DNA of 35,375 bases from Saccharothrix sp. NRRL B-16348 (GCF_001280085.1 NZ_LGED01000261.1:1-35375); one strand, 5' to 3'. Counted from the first letter of the stretch, positions 7,748 through 16,674 are shown. Translations and numbers: made by a program. Notes: generated by a model not told the origin, from the sequence alone.

Positions 7748-8863
7748 TCAGCCGGCCGTCCGCGCGATCGGCACGACCTGGGCGATCAGCAGGCGCAACG
7801 CCTCGCGGTCCACGGTGGCCGGGTCCTCGGCCAGCCAGCCGCCGATCTCCTCGACGAACTGGGCGGGCGTCATCGGCGGCACGACGGCTTCCGCCGCTTC
7901 CTCGGTGGTCACCACGCCGTCGCGGCTCGGGTAGACCAGCAGCGCCGTCCGGATGTCCAGCCACGGCAGCAGTTTCCGGTACACCGCGAGGCTGCGCGGC
8001 ATCCGCATGCCGCCGCCGCGGAACGGGTGGCCGTTGCGCCACACCGAGCCGTCGTCCTCGGCCTCGTAGTGCCCGGGCAGCCACGACTTCGACTCGATCA
8101 GCACCAGCTTCCGCCCGCACAGCACGGCGTGGTCGACGTCGGCGAACACCGAGCCGGGCCAGGCGAGGCCGTGGAAGATCCGCGCGCCGGGCAGCCGGGT
8201 CAGGTACCGGCTGAGCAGGTCGGCGGTGAGCCGTTCGCAGACCCGGTCGTCCGTGGTCCCGTGCACCACGCCGGTGTCGTGGTCCTGCGTGAACGACCGG
8301 TCGGCCCGGATCGCCGACAGGTACCGCCGCACCAGTCGGAACGCCGCCGTCGCCGCGGCCGCGACCACGAGCAGCCAGATGCCGAGCGCCAACGGCGAGA
8401 AGTCGACGACGACCACGGGCAGCAGGAGGAAGAACCACCCGCAGAGGGCCGCCAGCGCCGGCGCGTGGCCCGGACCGGCGGCCGGCACGTACCGGACCCG
8501 CTGGCCGACGTCGACCAGGTGCCACCACGCGAGGCCGCCGAGGTCCACCACGGGCTTCGGAGGTACGAAGTCGGGATCTTCGCCGAAGTTGCGCAACCGA
8601 CCGGTCCGGCCGGAGCGCGGCGGGCGGGTCGGCGACGTCGGCCGTGCGCCCGGACGGGTGAACGACCAGCCACGGTCGTAGTCACGTCTTCGCGCCGGAT
8701 CTCGCAGGGTGTCATATGCCTCTTGCAGCATGCGGAACGTGCCGGAGGACCCGCCGGCGTCCGGGTGCATGACCTTGGCCAGGGAGCGGTAAGCGGACTT
8801 GATCTCCGCCTCGGACGCGTAGCGGCCGACCCCGAGGAGTTCGTAGTAGTCGACTCCGCGCAC
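7748..8863 (-). CDS. J-domain / NERD nuclease-like membrane protein
   Basis: A 371-residue protein with an unusual domain mix. Residues 1-65 are a DnaJ J-domain (DYYELLGVGRYASEAEIKSAY, then HPD in VMHPDAGG). Two adjacent hydrophobic segments follow (APALAALCGWFFLLLPVVVVDF and LALGIWLLVVAAAATAAF, broken here at 20). The C-terminal half is NERD-like: FADVDHAVLCGRKLVLIESK carries the D...ExK nuclease signature, followed by LVYPSRDGVV. It could recruit an Hsp70 to the membrane near a nucleic-acid substrate; that is inference. The GTG at 8863 puts the J-domain at the very N-terminus, after AAGG. The ATG at 8905 would add 14 residues and run over the tRNA-like promoter. Confidence 0.82.
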   Translation of the reverse strand: MRGVDYYELLGVGRYASEAEIKSAYRSLAKVMHPDAGGSSGTFRMLQEAYDTLRDPARRRDYDRGWSFTRPGARPTSPTRPPRSGRTGRLRNFGEDPDFVPPKPVVDLGGLAWWHLVDVGQRVRYVPAAGPGHAPALAALCGWFFLLLPVVVVDFSPLALGIWLLVVAAAATAAFRLVRRYLSAIRADRSFTQDHDTGVVHGTTDDRVCERLTADLLSRYLTRLPGARIFHGLAWPGSVFADVDHAVLCGRKLVLIESKSWLPGHYEAEDDGSVWRNGHPFRGGGMRMPRSLAVYRKLLPWLDIRTALLVYPSRDGVVTTEEAAEAVVPPMTPAQFVEEIGGWLAEDPATVDREALRLLIAQVVPIARTAG

Positions 8864-8921
8864 GAGGGCAGACCTTAGCGGCCCTGTCTCCGGGACCGTG
8901 GTCATGGTTAGTGTTGGGCAG

Positions 8922-8995
8922 GAGCCCGGTAGCGCAGTGGTTGTCGCGCCCTCCTGCACGGAGGGAGGACGTCGGTTCGAATCCGGCCCGGCTCG
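8922..8995 (+). tRNA. tRNA-like unit 1, non-canonical cloverleaf, anticodon position GCA
   Basis: A 74-nt cloverleaf. The 5' acceptor strand GAGCCCGG (8922-8929) has 8 nt before T8930-A8931. It pairs with 8987-8994 with one C-C mismatch, leaving a 4-bp T stem (8/4); alternatively it is a 7-bp stem with one bulge. The D arm starts GCGCAGTGG. The anticodon stem is CCCTC/GAGGG with loop CTGCACG (U33, GCA at 8956-8958, C37 and G38 unusual). The variable loop is AGGAC and the T loop TTCGAAT. The discriminator is G8995, with no encoded CCA. A TAGTGT -10-like hexamer lies at 8909-8914. If charged it would read Cys UGC. It may be minor, regulatory or degenerate. Confidence 0.7.
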
Positions 8996-9069
8996 GGACC
9001 ATGTAGCGCAGTGGTTGACGCGCCCTCCCCCTGGGAGGGAGGACGCCGGTTCGAGTCCGGCCTGGTCCG
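8996..9069 (+). tRNA. tRNA-like unit 2, abutting unit 1, anticodon position CCT
   Basis: This unit begins on the base after unit 1's discriminator and has the same length, 74 nt. The 5' acceptor strand GGACCATG (8996-9003) pairs with CCTGGTCC (9061-9068) over 8 positions with one T-C mismatch. Compared with unit 1, acceptor positions 2 and 3 change on both strands and keep pairing, while the D arm, anticodon stem, variable loop and T loop are nearly identical. The anticodon loop CCCCTGG lacks U33 and could close to a 3-nt loop, so decoding (nominally CCT, Arg) is doubtful. The discriminator is G9069 and CCA is not encoded. Confidence 0.6.
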
Positions 9070-9078
9070 CTCGGTTGG

Positions 9079-9114
9079 AACTCGTGCGCGCACGGGGGCT
9101 CGCCGCCCCGAGTT
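9079..9114 (+). terminator. Possible stem-loop terminator after the tRNA-like pair
   Basis: AACTCG (9079-9084) pairs with CGAGTT (9109-9114), and G-rich and C-rich segments inside (about 9094-9098 with 9104-9108) can extend the stem. It starts 10 nt after the second tRNA-like unit. No T-run is present, so this is tentative. Confidence 0.35.
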
Positions 9115-9147
9115 GCCGGTGCCCACCACCCGGCGCAGGCTTCGACC

Positions 9148-9405
9148 ATGGCGACTTGCGACGTCTGCGGCAACGACTACTGGATGACCTTCGAGGTCCG
9201 CACGACCGGCGGCGGCGTGCACACGTTCGACAGCTTCGAGTGCGCGATCCAACTGCTGGCACCGCGCTGCGAGCACTGCGACTGCCGCATCCTCGGGCAC
9301 GGCGTCGAGGTGCAGGGCCGGTTCTTCTGCTGCGCGCACTGCGCGCGCAGCGCGGACCGCCTCGGCGCCGAGATCAAGGACACCGTCGGCGCGCACCCCG
9401 GCTGA
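9148..9405 (+). CDS. Small Cys-rich, metallothionein-like zinc-binding protein
   Basis: An 85-residue protein with nine cysteines and several histidines: CDVC at 4-7, FEC near 31, CEHCDC at 41-46, then HGVEVQGRFFCCAHCAR. The CxxCxC ... CCxHC pattern recalls bacterial metallothioneins and small treble-clef proteins of actinobacteria. Zinc or copper binding is likely but not shown. There is no signal peptide, so it should be cytosolic. The gene stands alone after the tRNA-like units and ends 10 nt from a convergent gene. Confidence 0.75.
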   Translation: MATCDVCGNDYWMTFEVRTTGGGVHTFDSFECAIQLLAPRCEHCDCRILGHGVEVQGRFFCCAHCARSADRLGAEIKDTVGAHPG

Positions 9406-9415
9406 GCACCGGGTT

Positions 9416-9895
9416 TCAGCCGCAGTCCAGCACCAGCCGGCCGTTGACGAACGTCGGCTGCAGGTCGCCGCGCGCGTCCACGCTCTTCGTGCCGTGCGGC
9501 AGGACTTCCTCGATCGCGCTGAACGCCAGGATGTCCGACACGCCGTAACGGCCGCGCAGCGTGCGCTGGCCGGGGAACCGCAGCGCCCGGCCTTCCTTCC
9601 GGTCGCGGTGCGCCAACGCGGCCCGCAGCGCGCCGCGGGTCAGCTCCTCGGGTCCGGCGAGCCGTTGCAGCGAGCCGTTGTGCACGGCCACGCCGTAACC
9701 GCGCTCGATCAGCGTCGACACGGTGTTCTCGGACGGCTCCTCGGTGAGCCGGAACGACATGGCGTGCCGGCCTCCCACGTCGTGCACGCACACGAGCTGG
9801 GCGTGGAACAGCAGCGTCTCGTACAGCGACACCGCGACGGTGTCCGCGGTCGTCCGGTCGTCGTGACCGGCGTTGAGGCCGAGCCAGGTGGTCAT
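9416..9895 (-). CDS. Unknown 159-residue protein
   Basis: I do not recognise this soluble-looking protein. It begins MTTWLGLNAGHDD and mixes beta and alpha segments (VAVSLYETLLFHAQLVCVHD; then ELTRGALRAALAHRDRKEG), with no membrane helix or signal peptide. The ATG at 9895 follows GAGG at about 7 nt. The 141 nt upstream, before the hydrolase gene on the same strand, is comparatively A/T-rich and shows no clear promoter or terminator. Confidence 0.65.
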   Translation of the reverse strand: MTTWLGLNAGHDDRTTADTVAVSLYETLLFHAQLVCVHDVGGRHAMSFRLTEEPSENTVSTLIERGYGVAVHNGSLQRLAGPEELTRGALRAALAHRDRKEGRALRFPGQRTLRGRYGVSDILAFSAIEEVLPHGTKSVDARGDLQPTFVNGRLVLDCG

Positions 9896-10036
9896 CCGGC
9901 CGCCTCGACAACGTTGTCGTGCGTGGGGTGGGGCACGAAGTCCTCCTCGACGCGATCGGCGCGGGACAGGATTTCGGAGGAGGCTAGTCCGATCGGGTGA
10001 TGAAGTGGTAGCCGCCGAATGGCCGGTATCTGAAAT

Positions 10037-10861
10037 CTAGATGGGTAGCAGATCGAAACTTTCGAGGAACGGGAGCGCGCCCGCCTGCTGCAACGCGGCG
10101 GCGGACAGCCACACGCTCAGGATCGTGACCAGCGGTCCGACGATCGCCATCTCGACAGTGCCGCCGGTCTTCATCCGCATGATCTTCGGCGGCGCGACCG
10201 GGAACCAGGTCTTGCCCATCAGTGGGATCGGCCACAGGATCGGGCAGCCCTGCTCGGTGATCGCGTCGCCGAGGTAGTGGGCGAAGCACCCGACCCCGAC
10301 CGCGACCCCGCACGCCGCCGCGCTGGCCGGTGTCTGCGCCGTCCAGGCCACGCAGGCGACCGTGATCCCGGCCGAGACGCCCGTGATGAGCAGGGCGTCC
10401 TTCTGCGGGCACCAGTCGTTCATGATCCCGCGCACGGCCAGGCCGGCGAACACGAACATCAGGGCGGGCAGCGCCCACTTCTGCGACTGCTGCACGACGG
10501 CGGTCGTGCCGACGGCGGCGGCCAGGGCGAACGCGAGCGTGTGCGTCAGGCCGCGGTGCCCGCCGTCGCGGTTGGAGTCCTTGCGGGTGCGGGTGGTGCG
10601 GTAGACGAACGAGCTGATCGTGTTGATCAGGGCCGACGCGCCCGCGCTGACCGGCCCGAACGTGCGCGAGATCGTCGACGACGGGTGGTCGAGGTCGGGC
10701 AGCAGGGCGGCGCCGGTGGCGAGCACCGCGCCGACGGCCCAGCTCTGCGGCGTGAGCTGGCCGATGGGGTGGTTCTCGGCTATCGCGGTCACCGCCGCCC
10801 AGGCCAGCAGACCGCTCATGGCGTGGGTCGGACCCGTCGACAACGCTGCCCCCTTGATCAC
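10037..10861 (-). CDS. YdjM-type membrane-bound metal-dependent hydrolase
   Basis: A 274-residue membrane protein of the LexA-regulated YdjM family (PF04307 type). Its metal-binding motifs are conserved: GPTHAMSG near the N-terminus, [19 protein letters not shown], and [20 protein letters not shown]. These lie among about five hydrophobic helices. The function is unproven; E. coli ydjM belongs to the SOS regulon. The GTG at 10861 has no Shine-Dalgarno. An in-frame TTG at 10843 preceded by AAGGGGG is an equally good start and still keeps the THxxxG motif. A TAATCT -10 (10875-10880, minus) and a LexA-box match (10912-10927) lie upstream. Confidence 0.85.
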   Translation of the reverse strand: MIKGAALSTGPTHAMSGLLAWAAVTAIAENHPIGQLTPQSWAVGAVLATGAALLPDLDHPSSTISRTFGPVSAGASALINTISSFVYRTTRTRKDSNRDGGHRGLTHTLAFALAAAVGTTAVVQQSQKWALPALMFVFAGLAVRGIMNDWCPQKDALLITGVSAGITVACVAWTAQTPASAAACGVAVGVGCFAHYLGDAITEQGCPILWPIPLMGKTWFPVAPPKIMRMKTGGTVEMAIVGPLVTILSVWLSAAALQQAGALPFLESFDLLPI

Positions 10862-10874
10862 TCGTACGGGTCCG

Positions 10875-10880
10875 AGATTA
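10875..10880 (-). promoter_or_regulatory. -10 element of the YdjM-type gene
   Basis: TAATCT on the minus strand, 13 nt before the GTG and 31 nt before the alternative TTG start. No clear -35 is visible. Confidence 0.45.
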
Positions 10881-10911
10881 GCGGGGCCCGGGCGTGCGGA
10901 GGGCGCATTCC

Positions 10912-10927
10912 GCGAACGCGTGTTCGA
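10912..10927. promoter_or_regulatory. LexA/SOS-box match
   Basis: GCGAAC-GCGT-GTTCGA matches the actinobacterial LexA consensus TCGAAC-N4-GTTCGA at 11 of 12 defined positions; only the first base differs. It lies 51 nt upstream of the YdjM-type gene, whose family is known for LexA control, and about 200 nt from icd on the other side. Confidence 0.6.
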
Positions 10928-11126
10928 GTGTCGCCGCAGGGCGTCCCCGTGCGGCGCGCCGGCGGCCCGGCTGGTTGTATTGGCCGGAGACCACACCTGC
11001 CACCGGCGGTCGCGGCGTCGGCGCCGATGTGACGCCGTTCCCTTTTTCCGCCCGGGTGGACGCAAGCAACCCGACATAGCAGTACGCTTGTCTTGCTTGC
11101 ATTGTCGCGAGAGGAGCGCCCTGAGT

Positions 11127-12347
11127 ATGGGCAAGATCAAGGTTCAGGGGACCGTCGTCGAACTCGACGGCGACGAGATGACGCGGATCATCTGGCAGTT
11201 CATCAAGGACAAGCTGATCCACCCGTACCTGGACGTCAACCTCGAGTACTACGACCTGGGCATCGAGCACCGGGACGCCACCGACGACCAGGTCACCATC
11301 GACTCCGCGCACGCCATCAAGAAGCACGGCGTGGGCGTCAAGTGCGCGACCATCACCCCCGACGAGGCGCGGGTGGAGGAGTTCGGCCTGAAGAAGATGT
11401 GGGTCTCGCCGAACGGCACGATCCGCAACATCCTCGGCGGCGTGGTGTTCCGCGAGCCGATCATCATCTCGAACATCCCGCGGCTGGTGCCGGGCTGGAC
11501 GAAGCCGATCATCATCGGCCGTCACGCCCACGGCGACCAGTACAAGGCGACCAACTTCAAGGTCCCCGGCGCGGGCGAGCTGACCATCACGTTCACGCCC
11601 GAGGACGGCTCCGAGCCGATCAAGCACGTGGTGGCCAACTACGGCGCCGACGGCGGCGTGGCCATGGGCATGTACAACTTCAACAAGTCCATCGAGGACT
11701 TCGCGCGTGCCTCGTTCTCGTACGGGTTGCAGCGCAACTACCCGGTGTACATGTCGACCAAGAACACCATCCTCAAGGCGTACGACGGCGCCTTCAAGGA
11801 CATCTTCCAGCGGGTGTTCGAGGAGGAGTTCAAGGCGCAGTTCGACGCCGCCGGCCTGGAGTACGAGCACCGCCTGATCGACGACATGGTGGCCGCCGCC
11901 ATGAAGTGGGAGGGCGGCTACGTCTGGGCGTGCAAGAACTACGACGGCGACGTCCAGTCCGACACGGTCGCGCAGGGCTTCGGCTCGCTCGGCCTGATGA
12001 CGTCGGTGCTGATGACGCCGGACGGCAAGACCGTCGAGGCCGAGGCCGCGCACGGCACCGTCACCCGGCACTACCGGCAGCACCAGGCGGGCAAGCCGAC
12101 GTCCACCAACCCGATCGCGTCGATCTTCGCGTGGACCGGTGGCCTGAAGCACCGCGGCAAGCTGGACGGCACGCCCGAGGTGACCGGCTTCGCGCAGACG
12201 CTGGAGCAGGTCATCGTGGAGACCGTCGAGAGCGGCCGGATGACCAAGGACCTCGCCGTGCTCGTCGGCAAGGACCAGGAGTGGCTGACCACCGAGGACT
12301 TCCTCGGCACGCTGGACGAGAACCTGCAGAAGAAGATGGCCGGCTGA
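11127..12347 (+). CDS. icd: NADP-dependent isocitrate dehydrogenase (eukaryote-like type)
   Basis: A 406-residue TCA-cycle enzyme oxidising isocitrate to 2-oxoglutarate and CO2 with reduction of NADP. It closely resembles homodimeric IDH1-type enzymes rather than E. coli Icd. Arg132 and Tyr139 in [14 protein letters not shown] hold the same numbers as in human IDH1. The catalytic Lys lies in [14 protein letters not shown], and the NADP-binding HGTVTRHYR motif is present. The metal-binding DDMVAAAMK and [12 protein letters not shown] stretches are complete. The ATG at 11127 follows GAGGAG (11111-11116). The gene stands alone and ends 21 nt before a strong stem-loop. Confidence 0.97.
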   Translation: MGKIKVQGTVVELDGDEMTRIIWQFIKDKLIHPYLDVNLEYYDLGIEHRDATDDQVTIDSAHAIKKHGVGVKCATITPDEARVEEFGLKKMWVSPNGTIRNILGGVVFREPIIISNIPRLVPGWTKPIIIGRHAHGDQYKATNFKVPGAGELTITFTPEDGSEPIKHVVANYGADGGVAMGMYNFNKSIEDFARASFSYGLQRNYPVYMSTKNTILKAYDGAFKDIFQRVFEEEFKAQFDAAGLEYEHRLIDDMVAAAMKWEGGYVWACKNYDGDVQSDTVAQGFGSLGLMTSVLMTPDGKTVEAEAAHGTVTRHYRQHQAGKPTSTNPIASIFAWTGGLKHRGKLDGTPEVTGFAQTLEQVIVETVESGRMTKDLAVLVGKDQEWLTTEDFLGTLDENLQKKMAG

Positions 12348-12368
12348 CGCCTGCCCTTCGGCTCGCGT

Positions 12369-12402
12369 GATCAGGGGACTGCCTCCGGGCGGTCCCCTGA
12401 TC
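12369..12402 (+). terminator. Strong stem-loop terminator of icd
   Basis: A 15-bp stem with one internal U-G pair and a TCCG tetraloop: arms 12369-12383 and 12388-12402. There is no T-run, as is common in GC-rich actinomycetes. Confidence 0.85.
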
Positions 12403-12559
12403 CGTTCCCGGCCTCCGCTCCGGCTTCCGCTCCGCCGATCCGTCTCCGTGACGACGTCACCCGTCCGGGTCCCCGGTGGTGTGGATTGTGGTCCGGACCG
12501 CCTCACGGGCACCTGGCTCGCGCTATATCTGCACTTCAGCAGAGGTGTCGGGAGGCGTG

Positions 12560-12874
12560 ATGTTCGGGATTCCGGTGCGCGGGATGGTCGTCGTGGGTGC
12601 GCTCGCGGTGGCCGGGTTGATGTACGTCGCCAACGAGGGCAAGAAGCTCGGCGTCGACGAGGCCGCCGCGCGCGAGTGCAAGGTGACGGTGATCGCCGAC
12701 GTCCTCAACGTGCGGTCCGGCCCCGCCGACACCCAGCCGATCGTGGCGACCATGCCGCGTGACGCCGTCGTGCGGGCGGAGACGAGGATCGAGAACGGCT
12801 TCCGGTTGCTGGCGGACGGGCGCTGGGTGAAGGACGAGTTCGTGACGCCCACCTCGGACAGCGGCTGCACGTGA
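12560..12874 (+). CDS. Small membrane-anchored SH3-like protein
   Basis: A 104-residue protein. Residues about 7-25 (RGMVVVGALAVAGLMYVAN) are an uncleaved signal anchor or signal peptide. The rest is a bacterial SH3-like domain, recognised by VIADVLNVRSGPADTQPIV, which in related proteins binds peptidoglycan or proteins at the cell surface. The ATG follows GGGAGG at a short 4-nt spacing. It opens a same-strand run with the next two genes. 12403-12559 upstream holds short CCGCTCCG-type repeats and no clear promoter. Confidence 0.75.
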   Translation: MFGIPVRGMVVVGALAVAGLMYVANEGKKLGVDEAAARECKVTVIADVLNVRSGPADTQPIVATMPRDAVVRAETRIENGFRLLADGRWVKDEFVTPTSDSGCT

Positions 12875-12886
12875 TGTGATGGGCGG

Positions 12887-13105
12887 ATGTTCTTCAAGTG
12901 GCGGTCGTTCCGGCGTGACGTGGTGACCTGCGCGTGCGAGCCGGAGTGGCCGGGTCTGCGGGCGGTGCTGGACGGGCACGAGGTGGCCGGGGTGCCGTCG
13001 CCGGAGGGCAGCAGCCCGTTGGTGCTGATGCTCGGGTTGGCCGCGTCGTGCACGGGCTGCGGCGCCGAGTACCCGTACGGCTGGGCGGTCGCGGATCGCC
13101 GTTAG
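12887..13105 (+). CDS. Small unknown protein with four cysteines
   Basis: A 72-residue protein with CAC near the start (VVTCACEPEW) and CTGCG near the end, four cysteines that could bind one zinc. It starts 12 nt after the preceding stop and ends 9 nt before the exonuclease gene, which supports it as part of the run. No family is recognised. Confidence 0.55.
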   Translation: MFFKWRSFRRDVVTCACEPEWPGLRAVLDGHEVAGVPSPEGSSPLVLMLGLAASCTGCGAEYPYGWAVADRR

Positions 13106-13114
13106 GCTGCCCGG

Positions 13115-13921
13115 GTGCTGACCGTCTCCACGATCAACGTCAACGGGCTGCGTGCCGCCGCGAAGAAGGGCTACCTCGAGTGGCTGGCCGCGACGGCGGC
13201 GGACGTCGTGTGCCTCCAGGAGGTGCGCGCCGAGCCGGGGCAGCTGCCCGACGAGGTGCGTTCGCCGGAGGGTTGGCACGTGGCGCACGCGTACTCCGAG
13301 GTCAAGGGCCGCAACGGGGTCGCGGTGCTGACGCGCGAGGCGCCGCAGGCCGTGCGGATCGGGTTCGGCGTGGCCGAGTTCGAGCACTCGGGCCGGTACG
13401 TCGAGGTCGAGCTGGCCGACGTGGTCGTGGCGTCGCTGTACCTGCCCAGCGGTGACGTCGGCACGCCGCGGCAGGACGAGAAGGACCGGTTCATGGCGGC
13501 GTTCCTGCCGTACCTGGTGGAACTGCGAGACAAGGCCGCCGCCGACGGCCGCGAGGTGCTGGTGTGCGGCGACTGGAACATCGCGCACCGGGCCGAGGAC
13601 CTGAAGGCGTGGAAGACGAACCAGAAGTCGTCGGGCTTCCTGCCGGAGGAGCGGGCCTGGATGGACCGCGTGTTCGGCGAGGCGGAGTACGTCGACGTGG
13701 TCCGCTCCCTCCACCCGGACGTGACGGGCCCGTACACGTGGTGGTCGTACCGGGGCAAGGCGTTCGACAACGACTCCGGCTGGCGGATCGATCTCCAGGT
13801 CGCCACGGCAGCCCTGGCCGCGAGCGCACGCACGGCGGTGGTCGAGCGGGCCGCGACGTACGCCGAGCGCTGGTCCGACCACGCGCCGGTCACGGTGAGC
13901 TTCGACTGGCCGACGCCGTAG
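13115..13921 (+). CDS. xthA: Exodeoxyribonuclease III / AP endonuclease family
   Basis: A 268-residue Mg-dependent nuclease of the endonuclease/exonuclease/phosphatase superfamily that cleaves DNA 5' of abasic sites and trims 3' ends in base-excision repair. The motifs are intact: INVNGLRAA (metal/phosphate Asn), VVCLQEVRA (metal Glu), SLYLPSGD, VCGDWNIAH (catalytic Asp and Asn), WRIDLQ and the terminal SDHAPV (His). The GTG at 13115 gives the expected family length. It overlaps the convergent unknown gene by 32 bp at the 3' end. Confidence 0.93.
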   Translation: MLTVSTINVNGLRAAAKKGYLEWLAATAADVVCLQEVRAEPGQLPDEVRSPEGWHVAHAYSEVKGRNGVAVLTREAPQAVRIGFGVAEFEHSGRYVEVELADVVVASLYLPSGDVGTPRQDEKDRFMAAFLPYLVELRDKAAADGREVLVCGDWNIAHRAEDLKAWKTNQKSSGFLPEERAWMDRVFGEAEYVDVVRSLHPDVTGPYTWWSYRGKAFDNDSGWRIDLQVATAALAASARTAVVERAATYAERWSDHAPVTVSFDWPTP

Positions 13922-14720
13922 GTCCGAGCGGTTCGAGGGCTCGTCGTCGGGCGGTGCTGTCGGCCGGGTTCGTGAGGTCGAGTCGGATCCCGCCGCAGAG
14001 ACCGCCGATGGCGAACGGCACGAGCGGGCCGTAGGTGGTGGCGCGGCCCGTTCCGGCACGGAGCGCGGCGAACTCCTCGGCGACGGCCGCGGCCTGGTCG
14101 GGTGTCTCGATGTCGAACAGCGCGAACGCGGCGGTGAGGTCGTCGTCCGGCTCCGATCGGGCGTCCGGAACCACATGACCTGCCAGGCGGCGGTACGCGC
14201 CGTAGACGCGTTGCAGTTCACGAGAGGCGCGCCGCCACGCCGCCAGCGCTTCCAGTTCGGCGGACGTCAGCTGGAGCGGGGTGGTCACCCCCGTCAGGTC
14301 CGGCACGGGGACGGCGTTGAGGTGGAACTCGTCGACGACGCCGTTGAACCTGGCCACCAACGCCGCGAACAGCTCGTCCGCGTGGGTGTCGAGCGCTCCT
14401 CGGAGCCGCCGGCGCAGGGCCTCGGCCTCGACCTGCCGGAAGGTGTCCGACACCGCGTGCTCGGCGACCAGGACGGCGTTGAACGCCGCACGCGCCCTCA
14501 GGTAGTCGGCGGTGGTCCCGGCGTTCATGAGCGCGTCACGGGCAGCGGCGACGGCGGCGCCTGAAGCGGCGGCCTCGACCTCGGCGGCCAGGGCCAGTTC
14601 GGCCCGGAGGGCCTCGGGCAGGTCCACGACCTCGCTCAGCTCACGCACCAGGTCGGTCAGGTTCCTCCCCTCGTCGTCGGTCCGCGCCCAGGAGGTCGGT
14701 GCAGGCTTGGTGGTGGCCAC
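13890..14720 (-). CDS. Unknown helical protein
   Basis: A 276-residue, Ala/Glu/Arg/Leu-rich, mostly helical soluble protein without a recognised domain. Charged helical stretches such as RELSEVVDLPEALRAELALA and FDIETPDQAAAVAEEFAALR could form coiled coils. A Gly-rich segment near the end (GPLVPFAIGGLCGGIRLDL) is distinctive. The GTG at 14720 was chosen because coding character stops there; the open frame continues to 14933 with no support. It converges on xthA and is divergent from the phosphoesterase. The 237 nt upstream (14721-14957) shows no clear regulatory element. Confidence 0.6.
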   Translation of the reverse strand: MATTKPAPTSWARTDDEGRNLTDLVRELSEVVDLPEALRAELALAAEVEAAASGAAVAAARDALMNAGTTADYLRARAAFNAVLVAEHAVSDTFRQVEAEALRRRLRGALDTHADELFAALVARFNGVVDEFHLNAVPVPDLTGVTTPLQLTSAELEALAAWRRASRELQRVYGAYRRLAGHVVPDARSEPDDDLTAAFALFDIETPDQAAAVAEEFAALRAGTGRATTYGPLVPFAIGGLCGGIRLDLTNPADSTARRRALEPLGPTASASRSSP

Positions 14721-14957
14721 ACCGAGATGACGGGGTGGCCGGTCGTGCCGGTAACCCGGACCCCGTGAGGTGTGATCGGGAACACATGCGGCCGAATTCG
14801 GCGCGATGTCCTGCCGTCGCGCGAAAGCCTTGCCGCGCAACGGAACCGATCCACCCGACGATCGACTTCGCTCGTTCGGCCGCACTTCACCCCGAGTTCG
14901 TGACGCGCTCCCCGGTTCGTGAGAACTTTTCACCTAACCGAGACGCGGGAGTGTTCG

Positions 14958-16643
14958 ATGGGGATCAGCCGGCGGCGTTTCTTCCAGGCGACGAGTGCGG
15001 CGGGCGCGGTGCTGCTGTGGGGCGGGCCCGCCTGGGCGGCCACCACCGGCACGACCCTGGACACCGCGGCGACGGCGGTCGGCGGCACGGGCTACCGGAG
15101 GTTGCAGGCCGGGCCAGGGTGGCCGTTGGCGGTGCGGTCCGACCTGGCGACGCCCGGCGCGGGACGGGCCGATCGGCGCACGTCGCTGGCCTGCTTCGTC
15201 CAGTTCACCGACATGCACATGGTCGACACCCAGAGCCCGGCTCGCTTCGAGTACACCCACCCGTTGCTGGGCGCGGGTGCGTTCCGCGCGCACGAGACGC
15301 TGGCCCAGCACACGTCGACGGCGCTGGTCGAGAAGATCAACGCCATCCGCACCGGGCCGTTCACCCACCGCCCGATCGACTTCATGATGACCACGGGCGA
15401 CAACACCGACAACCACGAACTGGTCGAGCTGGACTGGTTCCTCACCGTCCTCAACGGCGGCCGGATCACCGCCAACACCGGCGACCCCGCCCGCTACGAA
15501 GGCGTGCAGGACTCCGGCGTCAAGGCCTACTGGAACCCGCACACAACCCTCCTGGACGACTACAAGGCCAAGGGCTTCCCGCACCTGCCCGGCCTGCTCG
15601 ACGCCGCCATCCGCCCGTTCGACAGCCCCGGCCTGCGCATCCCCTGGTACTGCACGTTCGGCAACCACGACGACAGCGTGGTCGGCTCCCTGCCCGACGG
15701 CATCCCGCTGATCGACGGCCTCTACACGGCCGACCGCAAGATCATGGGCTTCGCGGACGGCCAGGTGCAGCGGCTCGCCAGGGCCATGACCGACCCCGCG
15801 CACGTGCTGGACGCGGCAGCCGTCGTCGCCGAGGGCGGGCTGGTCCGCACGGTCACCCCGGACGCCCGCCGCCGGCCGTTCACCACGGCCGAGTTCGTCC
15901 GGGCGCACCTCGACCCGCGCCACACCGGCCCCGGGCCGCACGGCCACGGCTTCACCGAGGACAACGCCGACGGCGTGGACGTCTTCTACACGTTCCCGAT
16001 CGCGCCCGGCGTCACCGGCGTCAGCCTCGACACCACGACCACCGCGGGCTTCGCCGACGGCTCGATCGGCCTGCACCAGTACCTCTGGCTGGAACGGACC
16101 CTCAAGCGCGGCAGCTCCCGCTACTACGACGTGTTCGGCTTCCCCCACCGCCAGGACGTCACCGACGAGCTGTTCATCCTGTTCAGCCACCACACCAGCT
16201 GGACGATGGGCAACGTCCTGCCCGACCGCCGCCGCCCGCTCGACCCGAGGCTGGACGGCAAGGCGCTCGTCGACCTCCTCGGCCGGTTCCCGAACGTCGT
16301 CGCCTGGGTCAACGGCCACACCCACGAGAACCGGATCGTCCCGCACGGCACGGGCGAGCGGGCGTTCTGGGAGATCAACACGGCCGCGCACGTCGACCAC
16401 CCGCAGCACGCCCGGATCATCGAGCTCGCCGACAACGGCGACGGCACGTTGTCCCTGTTCACGACCCTGGTCGAGGGTGACGCGCCCTACCAGGCCGACT
16501 ACGACGACTTCTCGCCGCGCGGCCTGGCCTCGCTGGCCCGCGAGTTCGCGTTCAACGACCCGCACGCGAACGCGGGCGCGGTGGGCGAGCCGACCGACCG
16601 CAACACCGAGCTCCTCGTCGCCGGGCGGGCGCCGGTGCGGTGA
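14958..16643 (+). CDS. Tat-exported metallophosphoesterase (TIGR03767 type)
   Basis: A 561-residue exported binuclear-metal phosphoesterase. The N-terminus is a twin-arginine signal (SRRRFFQAT, hydrophobic core AGAVLLWG, likely cleavage after AWA near residue 28). The calcineurin-like motifs occur in order: [36 protein letters not shown] and [10 protein letters not shown]. It matches actinobacterial proteins called TIGR03767-family metallophosphoesterase; the physiological substrate is unknown. The ATG at 14958 follows GGGAG at 7 nt. Its stop overlaps a possible upstream GTG of fbiC, but fbiC has its own promoter. Confidence 0.9.
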   Translation: MGISRRRFFQATSAAGAVLLWGGPAWAATTGTTLDTAATAVGGTGYRRLQAGPGWPLAVRSDLATPGAGRADRRTSLACFVQFTDMHMVDTQSPARFEYTHPLLGAGAFRAHETLAQHTSTALVEKINAIRTGPFTHRPIDFMMTTGDNTDNHELVELDWFLTVLNGGRITANTGDPARYEGVQDSGVKAYWNPHTTLLDDYKAKGFPHLPGLLDAAIRPFDSPGLRIPWYCTFGNHDDSVVGSLPDGIPLIDGLYTADRKIMGFADGQVQRLARAMTDPAHVLDAAAVVAEGGLVRTVTPDARRRPFTTAEFVRAHLDPRHTGPGPHGHGFTEDNADGVDVFYTFPIAPGVTGVSLDTTTTAGFADGSIGLHQYLWLERTLKRGSSRYYDVFGFPHRQDVTDELFILFSHHTSWTMGNVLPDRRRPLDPRLDGKALVDLLGRFPNVVAWVNGHTHENRIVPHGTGERAFWEINTAAHVDHPQHARIIELADNGDGTLSLFTTLVEGDAPYQADYDDFSPRGLASLAREFAFNDPHANAGAVGEPTDRNTELLVAGRAPVR

Positions 16644-16674
16644 CCTCGGAAGAGGACCCGACTGCGCCCCGTGT

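Noticed and set aside
8712..9396. Minus-strand frames with repeated PDSNRRPPS-like text
   Set aside because: The repeat is the antisense translation of the two tRNA-like units, not protein coding.
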